Shown piece by piece: positions 39,001 to 51,000 of a DNA stretch of 64,000 nucleotides (position 1 is its first letter; each line of letters begins with the position of its first letter). The notes beneath the pieces are model-generated. The model had not been told where the DNA came from, made no database searches, and saw only the letters and a program-made list of their open reading frames with translations. The DNA comes from Triparma columacea. Its lineage: Eukaryota; Sar; Bolidophyceae; Parmales; Triparmaceae. The DNA is taken from NCBI GenBank assembly GCA_030267965.1, contig BRYA01000131.1, positions 1-64,000 on the forward strand, read 5' to 3'. The position numbers and the translations under genes were made by a program.

Positions 39001-42000
39001 CTGACTGCATCAGGAACACTGATGATGCCGCTGTTTTCGGTGCTGCCTTTGAGCCTGCTTTCAAGGCTGCTATCAATGATGCTGGTGTCACCGCAATTAC
39101 CGAGGAGACTCATTACAGCGTTGTCAGGACCAGGAGTGAGACTAACGCGCCCAATGGATACATCTATACGGTCAAGTTCGCCGGCGCTGCTGGAGACATT
39201 GCGGATCCTGGAACCAACGATGGTATGAAGTTCCACACTGTCTACAGGATCACCTTCGATGGATCAGATGCTGCCGTTGTTACTGGTAATGAGATTGTTC
39301 TTGATGCTAAAGTCTACAATGCCCTCAACACTGGAGACGAATTCCTGTACACCCAGGACACTGCCTCGATTGGCCTCACCGATGCTACAAACTACTTTGT
39401 TTACAAGTCCACTTCACCCAACATTAAGCTGATGGCAACCAAGGCTGCTGCCCTTGCAGGGACTAGCCCTATGACTATCAACAGTGCAGGTGGGACCGCT
39501 GCCACTCTGGACAACGTCGCTTTGATGGCAAAATGTGGCTCTACTCCAGCCAACCTTGCCGCTGGGACGGTGGCGTCTTCTGGTTCGACTTCTGTCTCTT
39601 TTGACGCCACGCAGGCAGGCGTTGTGCTCGTTGCAAGTGACGAGATTGTTATCGGCGCCACTCAGTACAAGACCCTTTCTACTGGAGACCGCGTCACCTA
39701 CAGGGTGAACGGGGGCTCTGCAATTGGTGGTCTGGCTGACAACACCGTTTACTGGTTGATCAAGCAGGGTTCTCACAACACCGCTGGAGACGGTAAGATC
39801 TCCCTTGCTTCTTCTGTTGTGAAAAGCGGCGAGTACAGCGAGATAAATGAGGGCATTACTGACGCCGCAGTTGATGGAACCCAGACCCCTGGCGCCGTCA
39901 CTGCCAACGAGATTCTTATTGATGCCACTCTCTATGCTGCCCTTGCGACTGGAACGAAGCAGAAGGTTAAGTACTCCACTGGGGGTGGAACTGCTTTTTC
40001 GAGCGCCGGAGAAACGCTTCACGACGGTTCATACTATTATGCCATCAAGAGTAGTACTGCCAACCAGATGGCCTTCTCGAGGACTGAGGGTGGAAGTGCT
40101 ATTGTTCTTGACACAGCTGGTACCGGGACTCATTCAGTTGAGCTTTTGGAGGAGCAGGGAGCAGACCCCATCACTCTCTCTGGCGTTGCAGCAAGTGGTG
40201 TCGCCCACAGTATTCAGACTGGAGGCTTCCTTAAGACTGGTGAGGTTGAGCCCTTCGACGTTATGAACCTTCAGGCTGTCACGTCTTCTTCCACAATCGA
40301 CTCTGTTGTCCATCCTAATGACAAAACCACTTCTGGTTGCGTTGATGGTAATGTCCTTCGCGGAAACTTCACCGCCTTCCACGTCACTGGAGACACCAAC
40401 GTTATCCCCAACCCCGACCATGGTGGCTGGGAACTGGTCTGGAACGCGCATGCAGAGGGACCTGACCAGGGGTACACTGACGCTTCTATCAAGTGGCACC
40501 TTGAGAACAGTGGAACCTTCCGCCGTGTCAATGTCACTAGGACTGTGATTGACAAGTATGGTGTTGTCGAGTGGCAAATTACTTTCGTCAAGAACCTTGG
40601 ACAGACCCCACCTGGAACTGGTGATGTTTCGCCCCTTGTTGTTACCCAAGAAGCCGATGTGCAGGGCAACGTGAATGCACCCGTTGTCAGTGAGGCCCAG
40701 AAGGGATCCACTGGTCTCGGAGGTACCTTCACGGTTGACTTCTTCTCTGCTGAGGGCCCCCGTTCTTTGATCTTTGATGAGACCGCCGAGAGAATGATGA
40801 TGAAGCTTGAGGAAATGAGCACGGTTGGTGACCTGCACATTGAGCGTACTGAGTACCCATCTTCCCTGAGTGGTGGATGGGGAAGTGAACCAGTCCTTGT
40901 CGATGGCACCCCAGGAGGATACAGGTGGAATATCAGGTTTGTCAAGAACCCCGGTATGTCCTCTGGCTTCACATTCCCTCCTGGAAGTGGCAACGTCGAC
41001 CCCATATCCGTCACATACGGGTCTCTAACTGGAGACAGCGCCATGGCGGAAAACACCCCTGTTACCAGTGGCTCCACTGCTCTCTCCGGCTCATTCACTG
41101 TTTCTTACGGTGGTAGCTCCACCGGCCTTCTCTCTTATGAGGAGACCCCTAGCAACGTCGACCAGATGCTCGATGAGCTCTCGTCTGTTGGTGACATGTC
41201 TGCCTCTGGAGGGGACAGGGCCATGCAACTCATCCCTGGTATTACTGCCACTGTAACTAGGGACTCTAAGACGGCTACAATCGTCGGCGGCGACCTCAGG
41301 AAGCATGTTGCACCCGGCCAGAAGTTCAGAATTGGAGGCGGCTTCACTGGAGATGCCAACCTATACCCGGGAGGAGACGGATCAGCTCTACTTGACACTG
41401 TCACAACCGAGAGAGGGTCGCCTATTGTTACCACCTCTTCTGCACAGCACACTGTCCTCGCCCCTGGCCACCAGGTCAACATCGGGGGTGACGCCTACAA
41501 GATCAACAGGACTGGAGTTGAGGTGCAGGCTATTTACACACACAGCAGCGCTCCTTCCTCAGTTCAGTTCAAGTTGAACTTGCATATTAATGCTCGCAAT
41601 GCCACAACTGCCTGCATGAACAGGGACACCACTGCTGCCACGATGACTTCGCTTATTAATGCGATCCCGGCCATTGGTTATAATGGAGTGGAAGTTACTA
41701 GAGATGGCACAGGCACTGCTGCGGATCCTTTCGTGTACATGATTCACTTCTCAGGGACCTCTGTTGTCGGAGATGTTGACGAAGTGACTGTTGAGACATG
41801 CTCCAGCCCTGACGTTGCTCCTTTGACAGGAGCTGACGATGGCTTGACGTCCTACACCGTTCGGACGCTCGTCCAGGGAGGAAAGGTTGAACACAAGAAA
41901 CTTACTCTCGCTCTTGACGGGGGCTCTGTGTCTGGAACCAAGTACTACCAGCTGAAATACACTGAAGACTGCCATAAGTCCACTGGCTGTGCGTCTGGAG

Positions 42001-45000
42001 CTGGCCAGGACTCTGAAGTTACCTCTGTGTGCCTCCCATGGTCTGCCACAGCGTCTGATCTCGAGGGTGCCATTGGCGACATTAAGCTGCTCTCTGACTA
42101 CCCATCAGGGAAGCAGATTGACTTCACGAAGGGCGACACCGGAAGCTCATCCAAATCAGAGTTCACCCTCTCTTATGCTCATGTTCTTGTTGATGGCTTT
42201 GGAACTTCGGAGGTCAATGGCGCACTCGTTACAGTTCAGTACTCAGAGTTCGTTGCCTTGAAGACAGGCGATGCTGTCATTTTCAAGGGTACCGTTACTG
42301 GTTTGGCTGACGGTACTGTCTACTATTTGCGTAAGCATGGCTCCACCGCATCCCCCAACACGATCGACCTGCACAGCACTCATGCGAATGCCATTGATCC
42401 CACTGCAACTGGAATTTCTTTGTCAACTACATCCACTGGCAACATGTTCCTGGCCCCTGGCCTTTTCATTGGAGCATTTGACGGCCAAAGTGCTGTTGAC
42501 GATGCCGCAGCGGGCGCAACTACCATTGACGTTACTTCCGCCGAGTATGCTGCTCTGAACACTGGAGATGCTCTCCAGTACTCGAACGGTGGTGAAACCA
42601 ACCTCAACCCTCTCACTGATGGAGATATTGTTTACGTCATCAAGTCATCCACCACTGACAAGATCCAGGTTGCTACCTCCCTCGCAAACGCTCTTGCTGG
42701 AACCTCTATCGACCTCGTTGATACTGCTTCCTCCACGAAGAACACCTTCATTTCCTCAGCAAACAACTTCGCATCTGGAGCTTTCAAACCTGGTGATGTT
42801 GTTCGTTTCATGGAATACAAAGAATCTCATGCGAGCTACGCGTCCTCGTCAACCAAGGATAATGCTGAGAAGGACGGCTACATGATCGATTCTATCTCTG
42901 AGGATGGAAAGAAAATCACCCTCACTGAGAAGGTCACGTGGCTGAGTGACGTGAGCGCAAAGACTAACATTGATGTCTACTATGTTAACCAGCCTGTCAC
43001 TGTTACAAAGTATGGATGGGGCGCTTCTGTGCCTCAGACTACCCGCATTACTTCCTTTGCCACGGCTTCCGTGTCTCAAAACTCTGACAGTTCAGGGTAC
43101 TTCAAGATCAAGCTCACTCATAATGGTGAGGAGAAGGTCACAGCTGCTTGCTACAAGTATGGCCTCACTGCCTCCGAGTTTAAGGCTGCTCTTGATACCT
43201 TAGGAGATGGCTCATTTGGTGACTGGGACGGAAATGGCTTGGCTGATGATGCCAATCACATCACTGTTACCCGTTCTGGTGACGGATCTTATGCCAGCGG
43301 CTACGGATACACATACGATGTCACTTACGAAGGTAGGGCAAGCGTAGCTGGAACTTCTTCGGTGCTCGGTTCCAACTTCCCCGCTGTTGAGATAGTTGCC
43401 GAGGGAAGCACAAACGGCTGCAACGATGTTGGCGGAACCGAGACTTCTTTCGATGACTATGCTACCACGGTCGATAACAGCGCTGATGTCACGATGTCGT
43501 CCTCCGTGAATGGTTTCATGGAGGCTGGAGACCGAATCCGGATCGAGGACAGTTCTGTGGCAACCAAGGCATATGTTATCAAGGCGATCGACAGTGCTGG
43601 AACCACAGTGACCCTTACAGAGGCCTTCTCAACCTCATCTGCCGGAAGCTCGAAGGATGTTACCCTCATTACTGGTGGTCTTCCTCAGTTCGCTGTCACT
43701 ACCCTGGAGGCTGGAATCGACGCGTACACTTACGACATTTACTTCACTGGAGCTCACCTTGCCAACGTTGGTACTCTTGAAATCGAAAACGAGGGTACCT
43801 GCGCCGGATATGATTCGACGCAGATCGGCGGAATGAACAGGAATGTTGACATTAAGACTGTTACGGATGGAGGAAGCCAAGAGGTCCAGACATTGACCCT
43901 CTCTGCCACATCCTCCGTTGTCACTGGAGAGTATTACAAACTTTATTTGCGTTGGCTCGGGGTGCGGGGCAACATCGAAAAGTACACCACTAACGTCATT
44001 GGAGATGAGAGTGCCTGCTGGGCTTGGGATGAGACTGCTTCTACCCTTCAGGATGCCATTAATGAGAAGATTCGCGTCGAGTACGGCCTTTACTTCGATG
44101 AGGATAAAAACGCTGGTACCTCTGATACCCTTCAGGGAACATCTATGGACTACGTGAAGGTGACCCGCCATGGAAGCGCAGCCTCTTATGATAACTACGG
44201 CTACACGTACTCCATCACCTTCCAGGGTGACCTTGTCAAGGGTAACATTCCTCAGATTTGGGTTGAGAGCGGCCACGACTTCAGTAACCCTGAATTCTAC
44301 GGCACTGGACTCAATGACATTACTTTCTCTTCCGTTGGCGGAGATACTCACTCGAGCGATCTCGAGTGGATCAAGGTCAAGGTCGTCAACCCTGGCGATC
44401 CCAACAGGTACAGAGTTGAGGACACCGTGGAACTCTCGACTTCTTCTTATTTTGTCAATGCCTTCACTATTACGAACGGCGGAACTGGTTACGGTGCTGG
44501 TGACTGCGTAATCTCTGCTCCCGACCTACCTATTGCACAGGGCACTGGGAAGCAGGCTACGTGCACATTCACTGTCGACGGTGGTGGCACAATCACGGCT
44601 GTTACTGTAAACAATGCTGGCCGTGGCTACATTTTGCCGCCGACGGTTACGTGCACGACTGGTAGTAGCTGTGACATCACGGCTACCATTTCTAATGTTC
44701 TATTCAGTGGCAATATCACGGCGGCCTCCACCGCATTTGCCGCAAGCGATATTGATATGGATGGTCAGAACGATGTGCAGATTGAGTTTTCCAGCAAGAA
44801 TGGGCACACTAAGGATGACTACTGGCTCCTCAAGATTGCTGATTGCGCTAACAACCTCCCTAGTGGTGCAACAGTCGCGACCGCAACTGCTGTTGATGGT
44901 GCAAGTGCCTCCAACACTCAGTTGACTCTTGCTTCACCGTATACTGGGGATAATAACGGCGTGATTAACATGTTTAAGAAGGCTGAAATGTTCGCCGTCA

Positions 45001-48000
45001 AGGACAATACAGATGAGGTCCAAGTAATGACCATCAAGCACACTTCAACCCCCAACTGGATGAGTACTGATTACTACTATACTCTGTCCTACGGTGGCAC
45101 GGCTCACACCACATGCTTGAAACCCGATGCTAGTGACAAGGAGGTGGAAGCTGCCCTGAACGGCCTTTCGACCCTCTCTGGGGTTACTGTCACCAGGAAG
45201 ACAGATGGCGTCGCCGCACCTAACGGCTACGTGTACAGCATTTACTTTAGCGGGACTGCTGTTGGCGGATCTGACATCCCTGCTCCATCCAACGCTGCTG
45301 CCGGCGACCACAGCAACAAGAAGGGTCTTTCCATCGACCACACCGGTGTTATCGCTACGTTTGATGGTTCCGATGGAACTGTTGTTGTCACTGCCGACAA
45401 GACCATTAAGCTGACTGTCGCACAGTATGATTCGCTCACTACGGGGGACGCTGTCATATACACCCTGGACACTGTTGTCCTCGGGTCGCTCACCACTGGT
45501 GATGTGTACTTCGTTGTCAAGGGCACTTCTCCATTCATCCAGCTCGCCAGTTCTTATGCCGATGCTGTTGCTGGAACCCCGGTGAAGGCAGTTACTGCTG
45601 CTGGAGGCACGGCTCACACCTTGTCAATGTGGTGTGGAGACTCGAATGACGGAAGCGACTACGTGAGGTCTGTCACCGGTGCTAGCATTGTACTCTCCAC
45701 GGCTAAGGAGGGGTCGCTTGGTTCTCTCTACACTTCTACTTCTGTCCCTCTTGCCTCTGAGAGTGACAGCAGCGCAAGTGCGACTTACCTTGGCGCCTCT
45801 GGGTCCAACCTTCCAATTTACAGGGTCAACGGAAAGTACTGGAACGTGGAATTCGACGAGCTTCTCGGGAATGCTGACAAGCTCGGTGTCGATGGTACTG
45901 CTTTGTCGTCCAACGCTGTCGTGAGTGTGAGTGACGATGTCATTCTTGGCTTCAACCCCACATCTGTTGAGTTGACTGGCCTTAGTACAGGAGTTGAGTA
46001 CTTCATGAGGTCCTACTCCGTCAACAGCCAGGGTCTTTCCCAACCGTCCGGTGTCGCTTCTGCTATTCCGTCCTCGAGGCCTGTCCCCCTTGAGTCTCTT
46101 GAGGCCGGAAATGCAGCTCATGTTGACGAGGTTCAGAGTGTCAACATTGTTGCTTCCCACCTTGACGAGATTCAAACAATCACGACTACCGCCGCCCTTG
46201 TTCCTGAGGTCCAGGAGATTGTGCTTTCTGCTGATATAGGCGCTGCTGTTGCTGGTAACTTCTCCATCCGCTTCCCTGAGATTCAGACTGTCACTTGGAC
46301 TGCCACTTCGACTGTCAGTGCAGGAGGCTACAAGTTGCAGTTCGATGCTCTAGACGTTACGAACTCTGAGGCTGCTCCTGACAAGATTGAATACACGAGG
46401 ATTCAGACCGGATGTATCAGCTTCGATGCTAGTGAAGAGGATTTCAAGACAGCCCTTACCAACACTGCCGCCTTCACCTCCTCTGACATTATTGTGACAA
46501 GGAGTGGTGATGCGTCTTACTCAAGCAGCTTTGGGTACGCGTACACTGTCACCTTCGTTGGAGATGAATTCAAGGGTAACATGCCTCAGCTCGGAGGTTC
46601 CTCGTTCGCACTCCATGCTACCTTTGACGGTACAAGTGCAGGGGGTAACGGAGACATCCTGAACGATCTTGCTTTTGCACCACTGACCAACACTATCAAG
46701 CTCAGCGCTGGTGAACACAGCGCGTTGACATCCGGAGATATTTTGAAGTACACCATGGACCCCGCTGGCACTGTTGTCGGTAGCCTGGTTGACGGTGACT
46801 TGTACTATGTCATCAAGGCAGGAAACGACCAAATTCAGCTCGCTACAACGCTTGACGATGCTCTCGCTGCTACCAACCAGGTGACTATTGGCGGTGCTAC
46901 TGGAACTTCTCATACTCTCCACACTACCACGATCAATCTTGATATGACCCTTGATTCGTCATATGCTACCCAGGAAAGCTGTGCGGCTTTCAACCCAGCA
47001 ACTAATGATGCTAAGATCGTGTCTGCTACATTGAATGAGGGCGATGCCCTCGGAACTGACACTGAAATTCAGATGGTCAAGCTTGAAGCCACGGCCCTTA
47101 TTGCTGAGGGATCTTACAAGTTGCAATTCGATAGCTTTGGCCAGGGCAACACCCTGGAGACCGGCTGTATCCCTTGGGATGCTACGGCTGCTGACATGGA
47201 GACTTACATCGAAAGCCTCACTAACGTTGACTCGGTCAAGGTCGTGCGGTCCGGAGACGGAACGCTTGCCAGTGCTTACGGATTCACTTACTCGATTTAC
47301 TTTGATGGTAACGCGTTGCATGAGTCTAGCAAGGCTGCGAGGGTTTCCGGTCATTGGAACCCCAGCACTCTTGTCGTCGACCACGATGTCGCTTGTGATA
47401 CCTTCAAGACTAACTACAACGGAGTTATGACTGATTTCTCTTCCTTGGCTGGAACTCACTCCAGTGACGTTCAGGTCACCTTGATTGACGACAACGGGGT
47501 CGACATGAACGCTCCTTTTGGTTATAACAGGGCGGACGAGCTAGGCAAGGAACTACTCAAGCTCCCCATGGTATCTGCTGTCACAACTGCTACTTCTGAA
47601 GAGGGCCAGGGGTCGTCCCTCACAGTCACCTTCGGTGATAATGATGGCGATCTTCCTGAGCTCGTATGCAATGTTGACTCTACTTTCTCTGCCGTTGCTG
47701 GTGCTGCGTGCGTCGTAACAACTGTGGTGGACGGTAACGTTCTTGGAGGATACTTTAGCTTGGACAGCTCCGGTGTCATTCCTCACAATGCCGACGAGGC
47801 TGCTGTCAAGGCTGCTGTCGAAGGCATCGGTTGGGTGTCGACTGTTGATGTCTCGAGGTCCGTCTATGATGGCAGGGGAGGATTCGTTTGGAGTATTACC
47901 TTTACTGGGAACGAGGGAGATGTCAGCGCCTTGGTTGCTGCCAACAGTCTTACCAGTAGGGATGCTTCAGTTGTTGTTGACGAGCTTGTTAAGGGCAACA

Positions 48001-51000
48001 CGCTTGGCGGTAGCTACACCCTTGGCTTTGGTGGTGAGGTCACTTCGGCCATCTCTTTCGACGCTACCGCAACAAAGGTCAAGAACGAGCTTGAGTTGCT
48101 GACTACCGTTGGCACTGTTGCCGTCAGCAAGGGCACTGTCAACACTGAGGGCGGTGCTGAGTATAAGGTCACCTTCCAGGCCATCGATAAGGGTGACGTG
48201 GTAGATCTTGTTGCTGACTACGGTTCGCTGACAGGTGTTGGAGCAAGGGCAACCGTCAGGGAGGAGATTAAGGGAAGCCTTGCAGTAGCTGATGCGCTTT
48301 ACGTGAGCTACTCTGCTCCTCTTCCTTGCTCTGCGTCAATGGTCTCCGGCAACACGTGCGGTTCATCAGTGACTGACATCAAGCTTGAGATTGACTCCAA
48401 CCCTCTTTTCATCACGAACCCTCAGTACATCAGCTTCGACCCCGACTACAATGTTCAGACTGTCATGACCACAAGTGAGACTGCCAGCCTTAACGAGTTC
48501 CAAAACCCTAGCATCAGTGGCTATTTTAAGCTCACCTACAATGGAGCTGACACTGGTGTCATATCAGCCTCGGCCTCGGCAACCGACATGAGACACGCTA
48601 TCGAGGGCTTGCCAGATGTCGACACTGTGAGCGTCACTAGGACCTACAGCAAGAGGGAGTTGACTGGCGCCTGCGTTGACGTTAACCAGGCTTCTGGAGT
48701 TGTTACTTGCGGAACGGGATGCACTTGCGACTTCTCTGCCAACGGCATGCAAGGCGGCGACCTCATCAAGGTTGGCACCGAGTGGTTCCGTGTGAAGAGC
48801 TCTTTTGTTTCAAGTGCCACTACCTTCAACTTGGCTACTGAGGCTGATTCCACCGTTGATGACAGTTTTGCCGACGAGAGTGTTGTCGGTGCCAAAATTT
48901 ACACTTGGGCGGGCGGTTACGACTGGACCGTCACCTTCCACGCTGTTAGCACTGGCTCTGAGGCAATGGCCTTGGGTAGTCCCGATCACAGCCTCAGTCC
49001 CACAGATTCGGGTGTCCAGATCAGAGTTTCCGACTGTGAAAAGTGCTTATACATCGGAGGTCTTCAGAGCTGGACAAACTACTACCTGCGCGCAAAGACT
49101 GTTAACAGTGCTGGAGAGAGTGTCTACACGGATGCTTCCATAGTAAGTGGTGGTTACGGTGCCTCTGGATTGATTGCTGCTATTCCAAGGAGCATCCCCG
49201 ATGCCCCTACGAGCACTTCACTTGCTGTAACAAGCGGAAATTGCATGGAGATCACCTTTTCCCCCCCTTCAAACGACCCTATGAGCGACGTTACTGGCTA
49301 CAAGCTTCAGTGGGATACCAGTAGCACCTTCTCCAATGCTGTCGGTGGATCCGCCTCGTGCAGCAGCGTGGGTTTTGGAAGTTGTTCCATTACTGATGCC
49401 AGCGTCATCAACGGTACTCCCCCTTTCACGAAGGAGTTTTGCAACTTGACGCCGAGCACCACGTACTACGTGAGAATTGCCGCCGTTAACTCTGTTCCCG
49501 TCCAGGTGACTGATCCTTCGGGCGCTATCTCTGACAACACAAACTGGTCGGCAAATCTGCAGGGCACCCCCGTTGACATGGTGCCTGAGGCTCCTGACGC
49601 TGTGTTATTGACAAACATGGGACCTGGCAAGCTCAGGTTGACCGTCGATCCACCTGCGAGGGATGGTGGCTCCGCCATCACCCACTACGTCGTAGAGGTT
49701 GACACTGCGGCCACCTTCAGCACTGCCAGTTACACTACGACCGATCAAGCTACTTCGAGTTTTGTCGAGCTCACGTCTGGTGGGGATCTCTTCCTCACCT
49801 TGTCGGGTTTGGTTACGGGAACTGGCTACTTTGTCAGGGTTTCCGCCAAGAATTCGGTTGGTGTTGGGCCAACCCTCACCAGTTCTGCCCTTGCTCCTGC
49901 TTCGTCCCCTGATGCTCCTGCCAGTGGCGCCTTGAGTACCGCTCTGTCATCCTCGACACCCATCCAGGATATTGAGGTGACATGGACCGCACCTGCCAGC
50001 AACAACGGTGATGCCATTGACTACTACAAGGTTGAGTGGTGGGCACAGGAAGCGGAGGACTTCACCCCTGAGATCCAGGTTGTCGAGGTCACCTGGACTT
50101 CTACTCCTAGTTCGAGCTCGGCGACTACCTTCCAGATCAAGTACGCTAGCGAGGACACCTCTGGTGCCACTGAGCAGACTGGTAACCTTGCGTGGGATAT
50201 CAACGCTGACAACATGAGGGAAGCTTTACTGAACTTGGGCGAGAGCACGAAGAACTACGTGCTTGATGATATCGAGGTCAGCAGGACTGTCATCAACAGT
50301 GGAAATGGTTACGCTTGGAGTATCACTTTTGGCGCCGATGTTTACAACACCATGAACAAGGGGAATGTCATCGAGGTTGTCCCTGCGTTGAGTGCCAACG
50401 AGGGCGGCGCTAGTAGTATTTTAGCCAAGACTTACCAGGAGGGAGCCAGAATTGGTGGAAACAGTGAAGTTCAGGTTGTCAAGATTGGAGGAACCACTGA
50501 CGGCGCGGCGACGGTAGACCCCTCTATCAAGGGCTTCTTCAGGCTTAATGTTGGAGGCAGTGCTTGGACTAACTACGTTCCTGCCCAGGCAACCGCCGAT
50601 GAGGTGAAGGAGGCCTTGCTGCAGCTAACGACCGTCGGAGGAGAGGTCCAGGTTAACAAGCACACCATTAACTCTGCGCCCATCAGTCACGAGTACAGGA
50701 TTACTTTCACAAGCAATATTGGTAACATCGCTTCCATTGTCGGCGACAGCACGTATTTGACGAGCGTCTTCAATGATGCTGCTGTGACTGTCATGGATGG
50801 AGACAATAGTATCGACGGGACCGGGGTAAAGGCCGAGTTGCACAGTGTCGTCGGCGAGAAGCCGTTCAACTACGCCTCAGCGCTCGTGTCTGCGGCCTCC
50901 CTGAGCTACACCATAGACACCAACGCGTCAGGAAAGAAGTACTACGTTGCTGTCAGTGCGAGGAATAGTTTGTACGGTTATGGCTCAAGACTGCAGATTG

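Larger units (their letters stand above)
34635..45949 (+). other. ~3,770-residue insert inside one FN3 domain
   Basis: The first FN3 half at about 34470-34632 (T-S-V-T-A-A-W-D-T-P, G-G-D-S-I-D-Y-Y-L-V-E-Y) is followed by no FN3 second half until about 45950-46060 (V-E-L-T-G-L-S-T-G-V-E-Y-F-M-R-S-Y-S-V-N-S-Q-G). Everything between consists of an EVQ stub array, many EVQ repeats richer in cysteine than elsewhere, eight TGD modules, G-D-x-I modules (about 36170, 41310-41510, 42780 and 43515) and a G-T-G-Y module. Whether the two halves fold together is inferred. Confidence 0.6.
171..46925 (+). repeat. TGD modules: 14 dispersed copies within the giant protein
   Basis: A ~80-90 residue module recurs with the pattern I-x-V/I-S-S-A-x-Y-x-A-L-x-T-G-D, then Y-T/S, then G-L-T-D-G-T-x-Y-Y-V-I-K, then A-N-A-L-A-G-T and a closing G-G-T-x-H-T/S-L/I. 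Copies seen by eye lie near 171-435, 23200-23470, 27560-27835, 29250-29530, 30180-30450, 35890-36165, 36920-37190, 39260-39515, 39600-39825, 39855-40145, 42195-42450, 42478-42750, 45365-45630 and 46625-46925. Most interrupt EVQ repeats, often right after a start resembling F-D-G-S. Similar L-T-D-G-x-x-Y-Y-V stretches occur in large bacterial surface proteins as I recall; that similarity is from memory. Boundaries are approximate. Confidence 0.75.
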
